A stretch of DNA of 64,000 nucleotides from Acaudatibacter sp050729515. GTDB taxonomy: Bacteria; Pseudomonadota; Alphaproteobacteria; Caulobacterales; Caulobacteraceae. The position numbers were made by a program, and so were the translations under genes. This document shows, piece after piece, positions 8,643 through 17,069 of the stretch. The stretch lies in the NCBI GenBank assembly GCA_050729515.1, contig JBOHLG010000005.1, positions 1 through 64,000 on the forward strand, in the 5' to 3' direction. The notes beneath the pieces are model-generated. The model did no database searches, was not told the DNA's origin, and was given only the letters and a program-made list of their open reading frames with translations. Each line of letters begins with the position of its first letter. Position 1 is the first letter of the stretch.

Positions 8643-9665
8643 ATGAGCAGAACGGTTCGGATCGGCGAGATCGACGTCCCCGGCCGCGTGTGGCTGGCTC
8701 CGATGACCGGGGTCTCCGACCTGCCTTTCCGGCGCGCCGCCGCTTCGCTCGGCGCGGCCTATGTGGCGACCGAGATGGTGGCCTCGGAACATTTCGCCGC
8801 TGGCCGGGCTGACATGGTCCGCCGCGCCGCGGTCGGCGAGGGCCTCCCCCTGATGGTGGTCCAGCTCGTGGGGGCCGAACCCCGATGGATCACGGCGGCC
8901 GCGCGCCTCGCCCGCGAGGCCGGCGCCCACCTCATCGATCTCAATTTCGGCTGTCCGGCCAAGAGCGTGACGGGGATCGCCTGCGGCTCGGCGCTGATGC
9001 GCGAGCCGGTGCTCGCCGCTTCAATGGTGCGGGCCGCTGTCGAAGCCCAGGACGCGCCGGTCACCGTCAAGATCCGCCTCGGCTGGGACGAGGCTTCGAT
9101 CAACGCCGCCGAGTTCGCCGCCGCCACCGAGGAGGCGGGGGCCGCGGCGGTCACCGTCCATGGCCGGACGCGATCGCAGTTCTACGGTGAGGAGGCGGAC
9201 TGGAGTGCGATCGCCAAGGTGAAGGACGCGGTCGGCGTTCCGGTGATCGTCAATGGAGATGTCATCGACGCGGCATCCGCCCGCTCCGCGCTCGAGGCCT
9301 CCAAGGCTGACGCGGTGATGATCGGGCGCGGCGCGATAGGCGCGCCCTGGCTGGCGACCGAGATCGAGGCGGATGTCGCCGGCCAGCCGTTCCGGCGGCC
9401 GAGCCGTGAAGAGATCGGAGGGATCATCCTTCAGCAACTGCGGGGGAGCGTCGACCTCTATGGGGCGTCGATCGGGGTGCGCATGTTCCGAAAGCATCTC
9501 GTCCGCTACATCGAAGGCGAGGCCGATCCTGTGGCCCCTTCGGACTTCGATCGCGAGGCGCGGCGGGCGCGGCGCTCGAAGTTCTGCCGCATCGAGGATC
9601 CCGCCGACCTTGCCCGGGCCATCGAAGCGGCCTGGGCCGAACCACCCTCAAGGATCGCGGCGTGA
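8643..9665 (+). CDS. dusB: tRNA-dihydrouridine synthase B (NifR3-like)
   Basis: 340 residues from ATG 8643 (MSRTVRIGEIDVPGRVWLAPMTGVSD), the usual DusB start. The frame is open far upstream but that part is not homologous. Motifs: flavin-binding APMTGVSDLPFRR, DLNFGCPAKSV with the catalytic Cys, GRTRSQFY and MIGRGAIGAPW. It reduces uridine to dihydrouridine in tRNA. It overlaps ntrB by 4 nt (GTGA), the classic nifR3-ntrB-ntrC order of alphaproteobacteria. Confidence 0.95.
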   Translation: MSRTVRIGEIDVPGRVWLAPMTGVSDLPFRRAAASLGAAYVATEMVASEHFAAGRADMVRRAAVGEGLPLMVVQLVGAEPRWITAAARLAREAGAHLIDLNFGCPAKSVTGIACGSALMREPVLAASMVRAAVEAQDAPVTVKIRLGWDEASINAAEFAAATEEAGAAAVTVHGRTRSQFYGEEADWSAIAKVKDAVGVPVIVNGDVIDAASARSALEASKADAVMIGRGAIGAPWLATEIEADVAGQPFRRPSREEIGGIILQQLRGSVDLYGASIGVRMFRKHLVRYIEGEADPVAPSDFDREARRARRSKFCRIEDPADLARAIEAAWAEPPSRIAA

Positions 9666-10741
9666 GCGAGGCCGGCGTCGCCCCCGAGCGCCTCAAGGCC
9701 GCAGCTTTCGAGCTTGATCCGGATCCGGTCCTGATCCTCTCGGCGGAGGGAGCGCTCCTCGCCGCCAACGAAGCGGCGCAGAGTCTTTTCGGCCGGACCC
9801 TCGCCTCATGGGACTCGCCGACGGGCGCGGCCGCTCCGTCTGCTTCTCTGGAGCGGCTTATCGCCCGGGCGCTCGCGCTGGACGCTCCGACCCGCGATCG
9901 CGCCTTCGAGCTTCGGCTTCCGGGCCATCCGACCCTCGCCATCGACGCGGTCTGCGCTCCCCTGGAGGCCGGTGCGGTGCGGCTTTCCCTGCGGCGGCGA
10001 GACGACGAACACCCGGACGAATTCGCCGGCCTCCGCTCGGCCGAGGGCCTGGCGCGGATGCTCGCCCACGAGATCAAGAACCCGCTCTCCGGCATGCGGG
10101 GCGCGGCCCAGCTCCTCGAGAGCGGCCTTCCTTCATGCGACCTGCCGCTCGCCCGATTGATCATCGATGAGGCGGACCGGATCGCCCGGCTGATCGATCG
10201 GGTGACCGCCTTTTCCGACGAGCGTGCGCCGGAGCGCAGGCCGGTCAACATCCACCAGGTCCTCGATCGGGTGCGCGCGCTCGCCGCCAGCGGCCTCGCG
10301 GAAGGCGCGGCACTGCGCGAGGCGTTCGATCCCTCGCTGCCGCCGGCGCTGGGCGACGAGGATCAACTGATCCAGCTCTTTCTCAATCTGGTGAAGAACG
10401 CCGCCGAGGCGATCGCAGAGCGGGGCGATGACCACGGCGAGATCGTCCTTTCCACGGCCTGGCGCCAGGGACTGAAGGTGCGATCGGGCGACGGATTCGC
10501 CGAGGCGCCCCTTGAGGTGCGGATCGCCGACAATGGACCCGGCTGCCCGCCGAACTTGCGGGTTCATCTCTTCGAGCCCTTCGTCACCACCAAGGTCGAC
10601 GGCGCGGGTCTGGGCCTCGCCGTCTGCGCGCGGATCGCCGCCGCTCATGGCGGGCTCATCGAATTCGACTCAGAACCCGGGCGGACCGTCTTCCGCGTCC
10701 ATCTTCCCGTCGCGCCACGCCAAGCCGGAGAGTCCGCATGA
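9662..10741 (+). CDS. ntrB: Nitrogen regulation sensor histidine kinase NtrB
   Basis: 359 residues from GTG 9662 inside the dusB stop. An N-terminal PAS-like segment (about 10-115) is followed by the H-box LARMLAHEIKNPLSGMRGAAQLL with the phosphorylated His at 136. The ATPase boxes are NLVKNAAEAIAE, VRIADNGPGCP and TTKVDGAGLGLAVC. There is no membrane segment, so it is cytosolic. NtrB controls NtrC phosphorylation according to PII and glutamine status. It overlaps ntrC by 4 nt (ATGA), so translation is likely coupled. Confidence 0.95.
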   Translation: MSEAGVAPERLKAAAFELDPDPVLILSAEGALLAANEAAQSLFGRTLASWDSPTGAAAPSASLERLIARALALDAPTRDRAFELRLPGHPTLAIDAVCAPLEAGAVRLSLRRRDDEHPDEFAGLRSAEGLARMLAHEIKNPLSGMRGAAQLLESGLPSCDLPLARLIIDEADRIARLIDRVTAFSDERAPERRPVNIHQVLDRVRALAASGLAEGAALREAFDPSLPPALGDEDQLIQLFLNLVKNAAEAIAERGDDHGEIVLSTAWRQGLKVRSGDGFAEAPLEVRIADNGPGCPPNLRVHLFEPFVTTKVDGAGLGLAVCARIAAAHGGLIEFDSEPGRTVFRVHLPVAPRQAGESA

Positions 10742-12135
10742 GCGCCCGCAGGATCCTCATCGCCGATGACGACGCCGCCCTGCGCCTGGTCCTTTCCCAG
10801 GCCTTTTCGCGGCGGGGGTGGCAGGTGCGCGCCACGACCAACGCCGCCACCCTCTACAAATGGGTCTGCGAAGGCGAGGGCGACCTGGTGCTGACTGATG
10901 TCGTCATGCCCGACGAGAACGTCTTTTCGGTCCTGCCGCGGATCCGCAAGGCGCGCCCCAATCTGCCGATCCTGGTGATGAGCGCCCAGAGCACCCTCAT
11001 CACCGCCGTCAAGGCCGCCGAGCTCGGGGCCTTCGACTACCTCGCCAAGCCGTTCGATCTCGACGACATGCTCGCTGCCGCCGAGCGGGCGCTGTCCCGG
11101 CCGGCCGACCGCGAGGCGGCCCGCGCCTCCGCCCGCGCCCAGCGCGACGAACGGCTGCCTCTCATCGGCCGCTCGCGCCCCATGCAGGAGGTCTATCGCT
11201 CGATCGCCCGCCTGGTCGGGACCGATCTTACCGTGCTTATCGTGGGCGAGTCGGGGACGGGCAAGGAACTGGCCGCCCGCGCCCTGCATGACCTTGGGCC
11301 GCGCCGGGAGGGCCGCTTCGCGTCGGTCAACCTCGCCGCCCTCCCGCGCGAGCGCGTCGAGGAGGAGCTCTTCGGCAAGGAGGGCAAGTACCTCGAGGCC
11401 GACGGCGGGGTCCTCTTCCTCGACGGAGTGGGCGATCTGCCGCTCGATTCGCAAGGAAGGCTGCTGCGGGTCTTCGACGGCGCCGAGACCCCCATCAACC
11501 CCAGGACCGGCCGTCGGCCCAGCGTGCGGGTGATCGCCGCCGCCGACCGCGACCTTTCCGGCCTCGTCGCGGAGGGGCTCTTCCGCGAGGACCTCTTCTT
11601 CAGGCTCAATGTCGCGTTCCTGCGCATGCCGCCCCTGCGCGAGCATCCCGAGGACATCGGCGATCTCGCCCACGCCTTCCTTCTGCGCGCCCATCGCGAG
11701 GGCCTCGCCGCCAAATCGATCGACAAGGCGGCGATCGAGCGTCTCAAGCGCCATCGCTGGCCGGGGAACGTCCGGGAACTCGAAAACCTCATCCGGCGGA
11801 TCTGCGCCCTCCATCCCGAGGAGACGATCGACGAGCCCATCATCGAGCGGGAACTCTTCCGGGCGCCCCAAGCCGAAGGAGGCGAGGGCGGCGGCCTTTC
11901 CGATGTCGTCGAAGAGGCCCTGGCGGCCCAATTCGCCGCCCATCAAGGCGCCCTGCCGCAGCCCGGCCTGCACCACCGCGTCATCGCGGCGGTGGAGCGG
12001 CCGCTCTTCGCCCTCACGCTCGCCGCCACCAAGGGCAATCAGCTCCGCGCCGCGGAGATCCTGGGGCTCAACCGCAACACCCTTCGCAAGAAGATCTCCG
12101 AACTCGGCGTCGCCGTGCGTCGCAGTGGCGCCTAG
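10738..12135 (+). CDS. ntrC: Nitrogen response regulator NtrC, lacking the GAFTGA loop
   Basis: 465 residues: receiver domain with Asp54, AAA+ domain with Walker A GESGTGKE (170-177), and a C-terminal Fis-type helix-turn-helix (AAEILGLNRNTLRKKISEL). Between ELFGKEG (211-217) and the Walker B strand VLFLDG the sigma54-contacting GAFTGA loop is missing. The Walker B ends Asp229-Gly230 instead of Asp-Glu. An NtrC without GAFTGA is known in Rhodobacter capsulatus, where it works with the sigma70 housekeeping polymerase. This copy therefore probably does not open sigma54 promoters, and its ATPase may be weak or absent. It sits in frame between ntrB and ntrY. Confidence 0.94.
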   Translation: MSARRILIADDDAALRLVLSQAFSRRGWQVRATTNAATLYKWVCEGEGDLVLTDVVMPDENVFSVLPRIRKARPNLPILVMSAQSTLITAVKAAELGAFDYLAKPFDLDDMLAAAERALSRPADREAARASARAQRDERLPLIGRSRPMQEVYRSIARLVGTDLTVLIVGESGTGKELAARALHDLGPRREGRFASVNLAALPRERVEEELFGKEGKYLEADGGVLFLDGVGDLPLDSQGRLLRVFDGAETPINPRTGRRPSVRVIAAADRDLSGLVAEGLFREDLFFRLNVAFLRMPPLREHPEDIGDLAHAFLLRAHREGLAAKSIDKAAIERLKRHRWPGNVRELENLIRRICALHPEETIDEPIIERELFRAPQAEGGEGGGLSDVVEEALAAQFAAHQGALPQPGLHHRVIAAVERPLFALTLAATKGNQLRAAEILGLNRNTLRKKISELGVAVRRSGA

Positions 12136-12139
12136 CGGT

Positions 12140-12154
12140 CCTTCCGCAGGAAGG
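12140..12154. other. Small hairpin between ntrC and ntrY
   Basis: CCTTCC and GGAAGG form a perfect 6-bp stem around GCA, 5 bp after the ntrC stop, in the 84-bp spacer before ntrY. No T-run follows, so it is at best a weak terminator or an mRNA stabiliser. Confidence 0.3.
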
Positions 12155-12219
12155 GCATAGGCGCGCAAGGGCCACAGCACTGTTGAGTTCGCATCACAGG
12201 TCAGACTAGTCTCGCCGCG

Positions 12220-14451
12220 ATGGTTCCCGCCGCCAGCGACTCGCCCTCTCGTCGCGCCTCGGCGCGCCTGGTCGATTCGCGCCTGGCGATGGGCGGCGCC
12301 TATGCGGCCGCCTTCGTCCTCACCGCCGCGGCGGTGACGCTCGGCGCCTCGCCTTCGCTGAGCGGGGCGCTGGGACCTGGAAGCCCGTTGGTGCTTTCGC
12401 TCCTGGGGATCGCCCTGACATTCATCGTCATCGTGGCGGCGATGATGGGGAAGCGGATCCTCAAGCTCGCCGGGGCCCGCTCGCGCGACGCCGGAGCGCG
12501 GCTGCACCTCAGGTTCGTCGCCCTCTTCGCGATGGCCGCGGTGGCCCCGGCGGTGATCGTCGCCCTCTTCTTCGGGGTCCTTGTCACCCGCGGCATCGAC
12601 AACTGGTTCAACGCCCGCGTCGAGAGCGTCTTCCAGAATTCGGCGACCGTGGCGAGGAGCTATGTCGACGAGCAGAAGACGTTCGTGGGCCGCCATGTCG
12701 GGGCCATGGCTTCGGAGCTCACCAAGGCGGCGCCGGCGCTCGCCGAGCGGCCGCTGGCGTTCTCGAGTTTTCTCACCGACCAGGCGAACGACAACGGCTT
12801 TTCCGCCGCCTTCCTGATCGACGGCCAGGGGCGGGTCCTGGCCAGGAGCCAGGGCCTCTCGAATGCGCCGATGCTCATCCCTCCTGCGACCACTTATCGC
12901 GCGGCCGACGCCGGAGACATCTCGATGGGCGCGTTCGAGTCGGCCGATCTCTTCCGGGCCCTCTACCGGCTTCCCGGCTACCGCGACGCCTACCTCTATG
13001 TCGTTCGGCCGGTGGACCCGGGCGTCTTCCGCCACCTTCGGCGGACCGAGGCCTCGCTGGCGGCCTATGACGAAGCCAAGGCGAGGCGGGGCCGGATCCA
13101 GGCCGGGTTTGCGCTGAGCTACTTCGAGACGGCCCTCCTCGTCCTGATCGGGGCGGTATGGCTCGGCATGACGGCAGCGAGCGGCATCGCCGCGCCGGTC
13201 GCCCGTCTGGTGAAGGCCGCCGGCCAGGTCGCCGCCGGCGATCTCGCCGCCCGGGTCGAAGTTCGCCGCGACCCCGAGGAGATCGCGGTCCTCGCCCGCG
13301 CCTTCAACCGCATGACCGAGGACCTCTCGCGCCAGCAGGCGGCCCTGAAGGCCGCGAGCCTGGAGGCGGAGGCCCGCCGCCTCTTCACCGAGGCGGTGCT
13401 CGCCGGGGTGAGCGCCGGGGTGATCGGGCTGGACGAGTCGGGTCGGATCGTGGTGCTGAATGGCCAGGCCGCACGCCTGATCGACGTCGAGGAGGCCGAG
13501 GCGGTCGGTCGTGCGCTCGCCAAGGTCGCTCCTGAACTGGCGTCGATCGCGGCGCTCGCCGTCGATGAGGGCGTGGAGATCGAACGCGAAGTCGACCTCG
13601 CCCGAGGCTCCGAGGCGCGCCGCCTGCGCGTACGGGCGAGCCGCAGCGCCAAGGGCCTCGTCCTCACGTTCGATGACATCACCAGGCTGGTCCTCGCCCA
13701 ACGCAGCGCGGTCTGGCGCGACGTCGCCCGCCGCATCGCCCACGAGATCAAGAATCCGCTGACCCCCATCCAACTCTCGGCCGAACGGCTTCGACGCAAG
13801 TACCGGCCACGTATCGCTGAGGCCAAAGGCGATCTGGAGACCTTCGACCGGTGCACCGACACCATCGTTCGCCAGGTCGGCGACATCGGCCGCATGGTCG
13901 ACGAGTTCTCCGCCTTCGCCCGGATGCCGGCGCCCCAGTTCGCGCCCTGCGAGGCGGCCGAACTCCTGCGCGAGGCGGTGTTCGCCCAGAAGGTGGCCGA
14001 TCCCGACGCGCGGATCGAGCTTGTCGAGCCGCTGGCCTCGGCCGAACTTTCCTGCGACTCGCGGATCGTCGTCCAGGCGCTCGCCAATGTGCTCAAGAAC
14101 GCCGGCGAGGCGATCACCGCCCGAAGCGCCCACGAGCCCTCCCTGGGAGGACGCATCCGGGCCGAAATCCTGGTCGACGCCACGAGGCTCGAGTTCCGCA
14201 TCGAGGACAACGGCGTGGGCCTGCCCGCCAAGGATCGCGAGCGCCTCACCGAGCCCTACGTCACCACGCGCGAGAAGGGGACTGGCCTGGGCTTGGCCAT
14301 CGTCGATCGGGCCTTGGCCGACCACGGAGGCTCCCTGGCGCTCGCCGACGCCGCCGACGGTCCGGGGGCCAGGGTCTCGCTCTTCTTCCCGCTCCTGAGG
14401 CAACCGCGTCGACGGTCGCGGTCGCGTTCGCGCGTCCCGGCGGAGGCATGA
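12220..14451 (+). CDS. ntrY: Membrane sensor histidine kinase NtrY
   Basis: 743 residues. Several N-terminal hydrophobic helices (about 25-125) and another near 300-320 (ALLVLIGAVWLGMTAASGIA) flank a periplasmic sensor region. A HAMP domain (about 320-375) and a PAS segment (about 385-490) follow. The H-box RRIAHEIKNPLTPIQLSAERL has the phosphorylated His at 508. ATPase boxes are NVLKNAGEAI, IEDNGVGLP and TTREKGTGLGLAIV. NtrY partners NtrX in nitrogen, redox or envelope sensing in alphaproteobacteria. It overlaps ntrX by 4 nt (ATGA). Confidence 0.95.
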   Translation: MVPAASDSPSRRASARLVDSRLAMGGAYAAAFVLTAAAVTLGASPSLSGALGPGSPLVLSLLGIALTFIVIVAAMMGKRILKLAGARSRDAGARLHLRFVALFAMAAVAPAVIVALFFGVLVTRGIDNWFNARVESVFQNSATVARSYVDEQKTFVGRHVGAMASELTKAAPALAERPLAFSSFLTDQANDNGFSAAFLIDGQGRVLARSQGLSNAPMLIPPATTYRAADAGDISMGAFESADLFRALYRLPGYRDAYLYVVRPVDPGVFRHLRRTEASLAAYDEAKARRGRIQAGFALSYFETALLVLIGAVWLGMTAASGIAAPVARLVKAAGQVAAGDLAARVEVRRDPEEIAVLARAFNRMTEDLSRQQAALKAASLEAEARRLFTEAVLAGVSAGVIGLDESGRIVVLNGQAARLIDVEEAEAVGRALAKVAPELASIAALAVDEGVEIEREVDLARGSEARRLRVRASRSAKGLVLTFDDITRLVLAQRSAVWRDVARRIAHEIKNPLTPIQLSAERLRRKYRPRIAEAKGDLETFDRCTDTIVRQVGDIGRMVDEFSAFARMPAPQFAPCEAAELLREAVFAQKVADPDARIELVEPLASAELSCDSRIVVQALANVLKNAGEAITARSAHEPSLGGRIRAEILVDATRLEFRIEDNGVGLPAKDRERLTEPYVTTREKGTGLGLAIVDRALADHGGSLALADAADGPGARVSLFFPLLRQPRRRSRSRSRVPAEA

Positions 14452-15866
14452 AGGAAAGGCCGATGGGGATGGATCGCCGCAATCAAGCCGATGTCCTGGT
14501 CGTCGACGACGAAGCCGATATCCGCGACCTCGTCGCCGGCATCCTTTCCGACGAAGGCTATTCGGTTCGCATGGCGGCGGACTCCGAACAGGCCCTGGCC
14601 GAGATCGGGGCTCGCAAACCCTCGCTGGCGATCCTCGACATCTGGATGCATGGCGATGGCCTGGGCGGCCTCGAACTCCTCGATGTGGTCAAGGAACTCG
14701 ATCCTGACCTGCCGGTGATCATGATCAGCGGTCACGGTAACATCGAGACGGCGGTCTCGGCGATAAAGCGCGGGGCCTACGACTTCCTTGAAAAGCCTTT
14801 CAAATCCGATCGCCTGCTGGTGGTGGTAGAGCGGGCGCTGGAGGCGGCGGGCCTCAAGCGCGAGAACCGGCGCCTTCGCGCCCAGGCCAGTGTCCCTGAA
14901 ACCCTGGTCGGCTCCTCGGCGGCGGCCCAGCAGCTTCGCGGCATGATCACGCGGCTCGCCCAGGCCAACAGCCGCGTCCTGATCTCCGGGCCGCCGGGGT
15001 CGGGCAAGGAGACCGCCGCCCGTCTCATCCATGCCGCCAGCCGCCGCGCCAAGGCCGAGTTCGTGGCCATCAGCGCCGCGGGTATGGCGCCGGAGCGGAT
15101 GGATTTCGAACTCTTCGGCGAGGAAGGGGAGGGCGGTCGGCCCCGAAAGATCGGGGTCTTCGAGCGCGCCCACGGCGGGACGCTTTATATCGACGATGTC
15201 GCCGACATGCCGCGGGAGAGTCAGAGCCGGATCCTGCGGGTCCTGGTCGAGCAGCGGTTCCGGCGCCTGGGCGGCGACCAGGACGTGCAGGTCGATGTCA
15301 GGGTGATGTCCTCGACCTCGCGCGAGCTTTCCGCCGAGATCGCCGCCGGGCGCTTCCGCGAGGACCTCTATCACCGCCTGGCGGTAGTGCCCCTGCGCGT
15401 TCCGGGCCTCGCCGAGCGGCGCGAGGACATTCCCGAACTCGTCACCTACTACATCGAGCGGCTGAGCGAGGCCTCGGGTCTCCCCAAGCGGCGGCTGGCC
15501 GAGGACGCCTACGCCACCCTCCAGATCCAGCCCTGGCCCGGCAATGTGCGCCAACTGCGAAACGTGGTGGAGCGAATCCTCATCCTGGCCGGCGGGGATC
15601 CCTCCCAGTCGATCACCGCCGAGATGCTGCCCTCGGACGGAAGCGCCATTCCGAGCGCCGCCGGCATGGGGGCAGAGCGGATCATCGCGCTCGCCCTTAG
15701 GGAGGCGCGCGAGCTCTTCGAGAAGGACTACCTCAGCGCCCAGATAACTCGCTTCGGCGGCAACATCTCCCGCACCGCCGCCTTCATCGGCATGGAGCGC
15801 TCGGCCCTGCATCGCAAGCTGAAGTCCCTTGGCCTGGGCGCGGCGCGCCTGGAGGTCGAGGGGTGA
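14448..15866 (+). CDS. ntrX: Response regulator NtrX
   Basis: 472 residues from ATG 14448, the ATGA overlap; ATGs at 14463 and 14469 are alternatives. The receiver domain has Asp64 (LAILDIWMHGDG), followed by the AAA+ domain with Walker A GPPGSGKE (181-188). A degenerate region after ELFGEEG replaces GAFTGA, and Walker B is LYIDDV. The C-terminal Fis-type helix-turn-helix is INRTAAFI-like (NISRTAAFIGMERSALHRKL). Loss of GAFTGA is usual in NtrX, which regulates without sigma54. It overlaps the next gene by 4 nt (GTGA). Confidence 0.95.
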   Translation: MKERPMGMDRRNQADVLVVDDEADIRDLVAGILSDEGYSVRMAADSEQALAEIGARKPSLAILDIWMHGDGLGGLELLDVVKELDPDLPVIMISGHGNIETAVSAIKRGAYDFLEKPFKSDRLLVVVERALEAAGLKRENRRLRAQASVPETLVGSSAAAQQLRGMITRLAQANSRVLISGPPGSGKETAARLIHAASRRAKAEFVAISAAGMAPERMDFELFGEEGEGGRPRKIGVFERAHGGTLYIDDVADMPRESQSRILRVLVEQRFRRLGGDQDVQVDVRVMSSTSRELSAEIAAGRFREDLYHRLAVVPLRVPGLAERREDIPELVTYYIERLSEASGLPKRRLAEDAYATLQIQPWPGNVRQLRNVVERILILAGGDPSQSITAEMLPSDGSAIPSAAGMGAERIIALALREARELFEKDYLSAQITRFGGNISRTAAFIGMERSALHRKLKSLGLGAARLEVEG

Positions 15867-16741
15867 GGGGCCGCGGAGGGGGACGGATCGCCTACGTCGA
15901 CGGCCGTTACCTGCCTCTCGATCAGGCGGCGGTTTCGATCGAGGACCGCGGCTTCCAGTTCGCCGATTCGGTCTACGAGGTCTGGGCGGTGATGGGCGGA
16001 CGCTTCGCCGACGCCGAGGGCCACTTCGCCCGCCTCGAGCGCAGCCTTGGCGAGCTCTCGATTCCCATGCCGATGGGCCGCAGCGCCCTTCGCCTGGTGC
16101 TTTCCGAGACGGTTCGCAAAAACCGGATCGCCGAAGGCCTCGCCTATCTGCAGGTGAGCCGTGGAAGGGCGCGCCGCGACCATCCGTTTCCCAATCCCGC
16201 GCCAAAGCCCACCATCGTGGTGGTCGCAAGCCGCGTCGATCGGACTGCGCAGGAGGCGAGGATGGAGCAGGGCGTCGGGGTGATCACCACGCCCGAGACG
16301 CGCTGGGCCAGGTGCGATATAAAGACCACGGGACTTCTTCCCAACGTCCTCGCTAAGCAGGCCGCGCGCGAGGCCGGCGCGGTCGAAGCTTGGTTTGTCG
16401 ACGATCTGGGGCTCATCACCGAAGGCGGCTCGAGCAACGCCTGGATCATCGACGCCGAGGGGACCCTTCGCACGCGCGACATCCAGGCCAACATCCTGCG
16501 CGGGATCACGAGGGCCAGCGTGCTGAGGCTGGCCGCCGAAACCGGGCTGAGATTCGTGGAGCGCGCGTTCAGCGTCGAGGAGGCCAAGGCGGCGCAAGAG
16601 GCCTTCATCACCGGGGCGGGCTCGCTGGTCACTCCGGTGGTGAAGATCGACGGGGTTCCGCTCGGCGATGGGCGCCCCGGTCCGGTGGCGAAACGGCTGC
16701 GCCAACTCTATATCGAGGAGGCCAGGGCTCAGGCCTGGTGA
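15863..16741 (+). CDS. D-amino acid aminotransferase-like PLP enzyme (class IV)
   Basis: 292 residues from GTG 15863, coupled to the ntrX stop. Class IV fold: YVDGRYLPLDQAAVSIEDRGFQF start, PLP Lys154 in CDIKTTGLL, LITEGGSSNAWI phosphate/PLP Glu region, and FITGAGSLVTPVVKIDG end. D-amino acid aminotransferases interconvert D-Ala and D-Glu for peptidoglycan. The family also contains branched-chain aminotransferases and ADC lyase, but the DRGFQFADSVYEV motif favours the D-Ala type. This gene between ntrX and hfq is a common alphaproteobacterial arrangement. Confidence 0.87.
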   Translation: MRGRGGGRIAYVDGRYLPLDQAAVSIEDRGFQFADSVYEVWAVMGGRFADAEGHFARLERSLGELSIPMPMGRSALRLVLSETVRKNRIAEGLAYLQVSRGRARRDHPFPNPAPKPTIVVVASRVDRTAQEARMEQGVGVITTPETRWARCDIKTTGLLPNVLAKQAAREAGAVEAWFVDDLGLITEGGSSNAWIIDAEGTLRTRDIQANILRGITRASVLRLAAETGLRFVERAFSVEEAKAAQEAFITGAGSLVTPVVKIDGVPLGDGRPGPVAKRLRQLYIEEARAQAW

Positions 16742-16814
16742 AACGCCGCCGCGGCTCGATGCGCCTGCAGGAGCTCCTTCCCGGCGATCAACAACAGAAA
16801 TGGGAGCTCAACCC

Positions 16815-17069
16815 ATGGTCAGCGAACGACGCCCCCCGCTCCAGGACCTCTTCCTCAACGCCGTGCGCAAGGCGCGCGTGCCGGTCACCATCTTCCTGGT
16901 CAATGGAGTGAAGCTCCAGGGCGTGGTGAGCGGCTTCGACGCCTTCTCGGTGGTGCTTCGTCGCGACGGGGCCTCCCAGCTCGTCTACAAGCACGCCATC
17001 TCCACCATCATGCCTTCCCAGCCGGTCTCGCTGCATGAGGCCGACGAAGAGGCGAGCGAGGCTGTTTGA
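16815..17069 (+). CDS. hfq: RNA chaperone Hfq
   Basis: 84 residues from ATG 16815 with GGGAG 9 nt upstream; in-frame ATG at 16800 is also possible. Sm1 motif: LQDLFLNAVRKARVPVTIFLVNGVKLQGVVSGFD. Sm2 motif: YKHAISTIMP, which includes the YKHAIS RNA-contact residues. Hfq forms a hexamer that pairs small RNAs with mRNAs. The short acidic tail lacks the long C-terminus of enterobacterial Hfq. It overlaps hflX by 4 nt (TTGA), the conserved hfq-hflX pair. Confidence 0.97.
   Translation: MVSERRPPLQDLFLNAVRKARVPVTIFLVNGVKLQGVVSGFDAFSVVLRRDGASQLVYKHAISTIMPSQPVSLHEADEEASEAV

Noticed and set aside
10645..14403. Very long minus-strand open frame opposite ntrB/C/Y
   Set aside because: Arg/Gly/Asp-rich shadow typical of GC-rich DNA; the plus strand carries recognised ntr genes.
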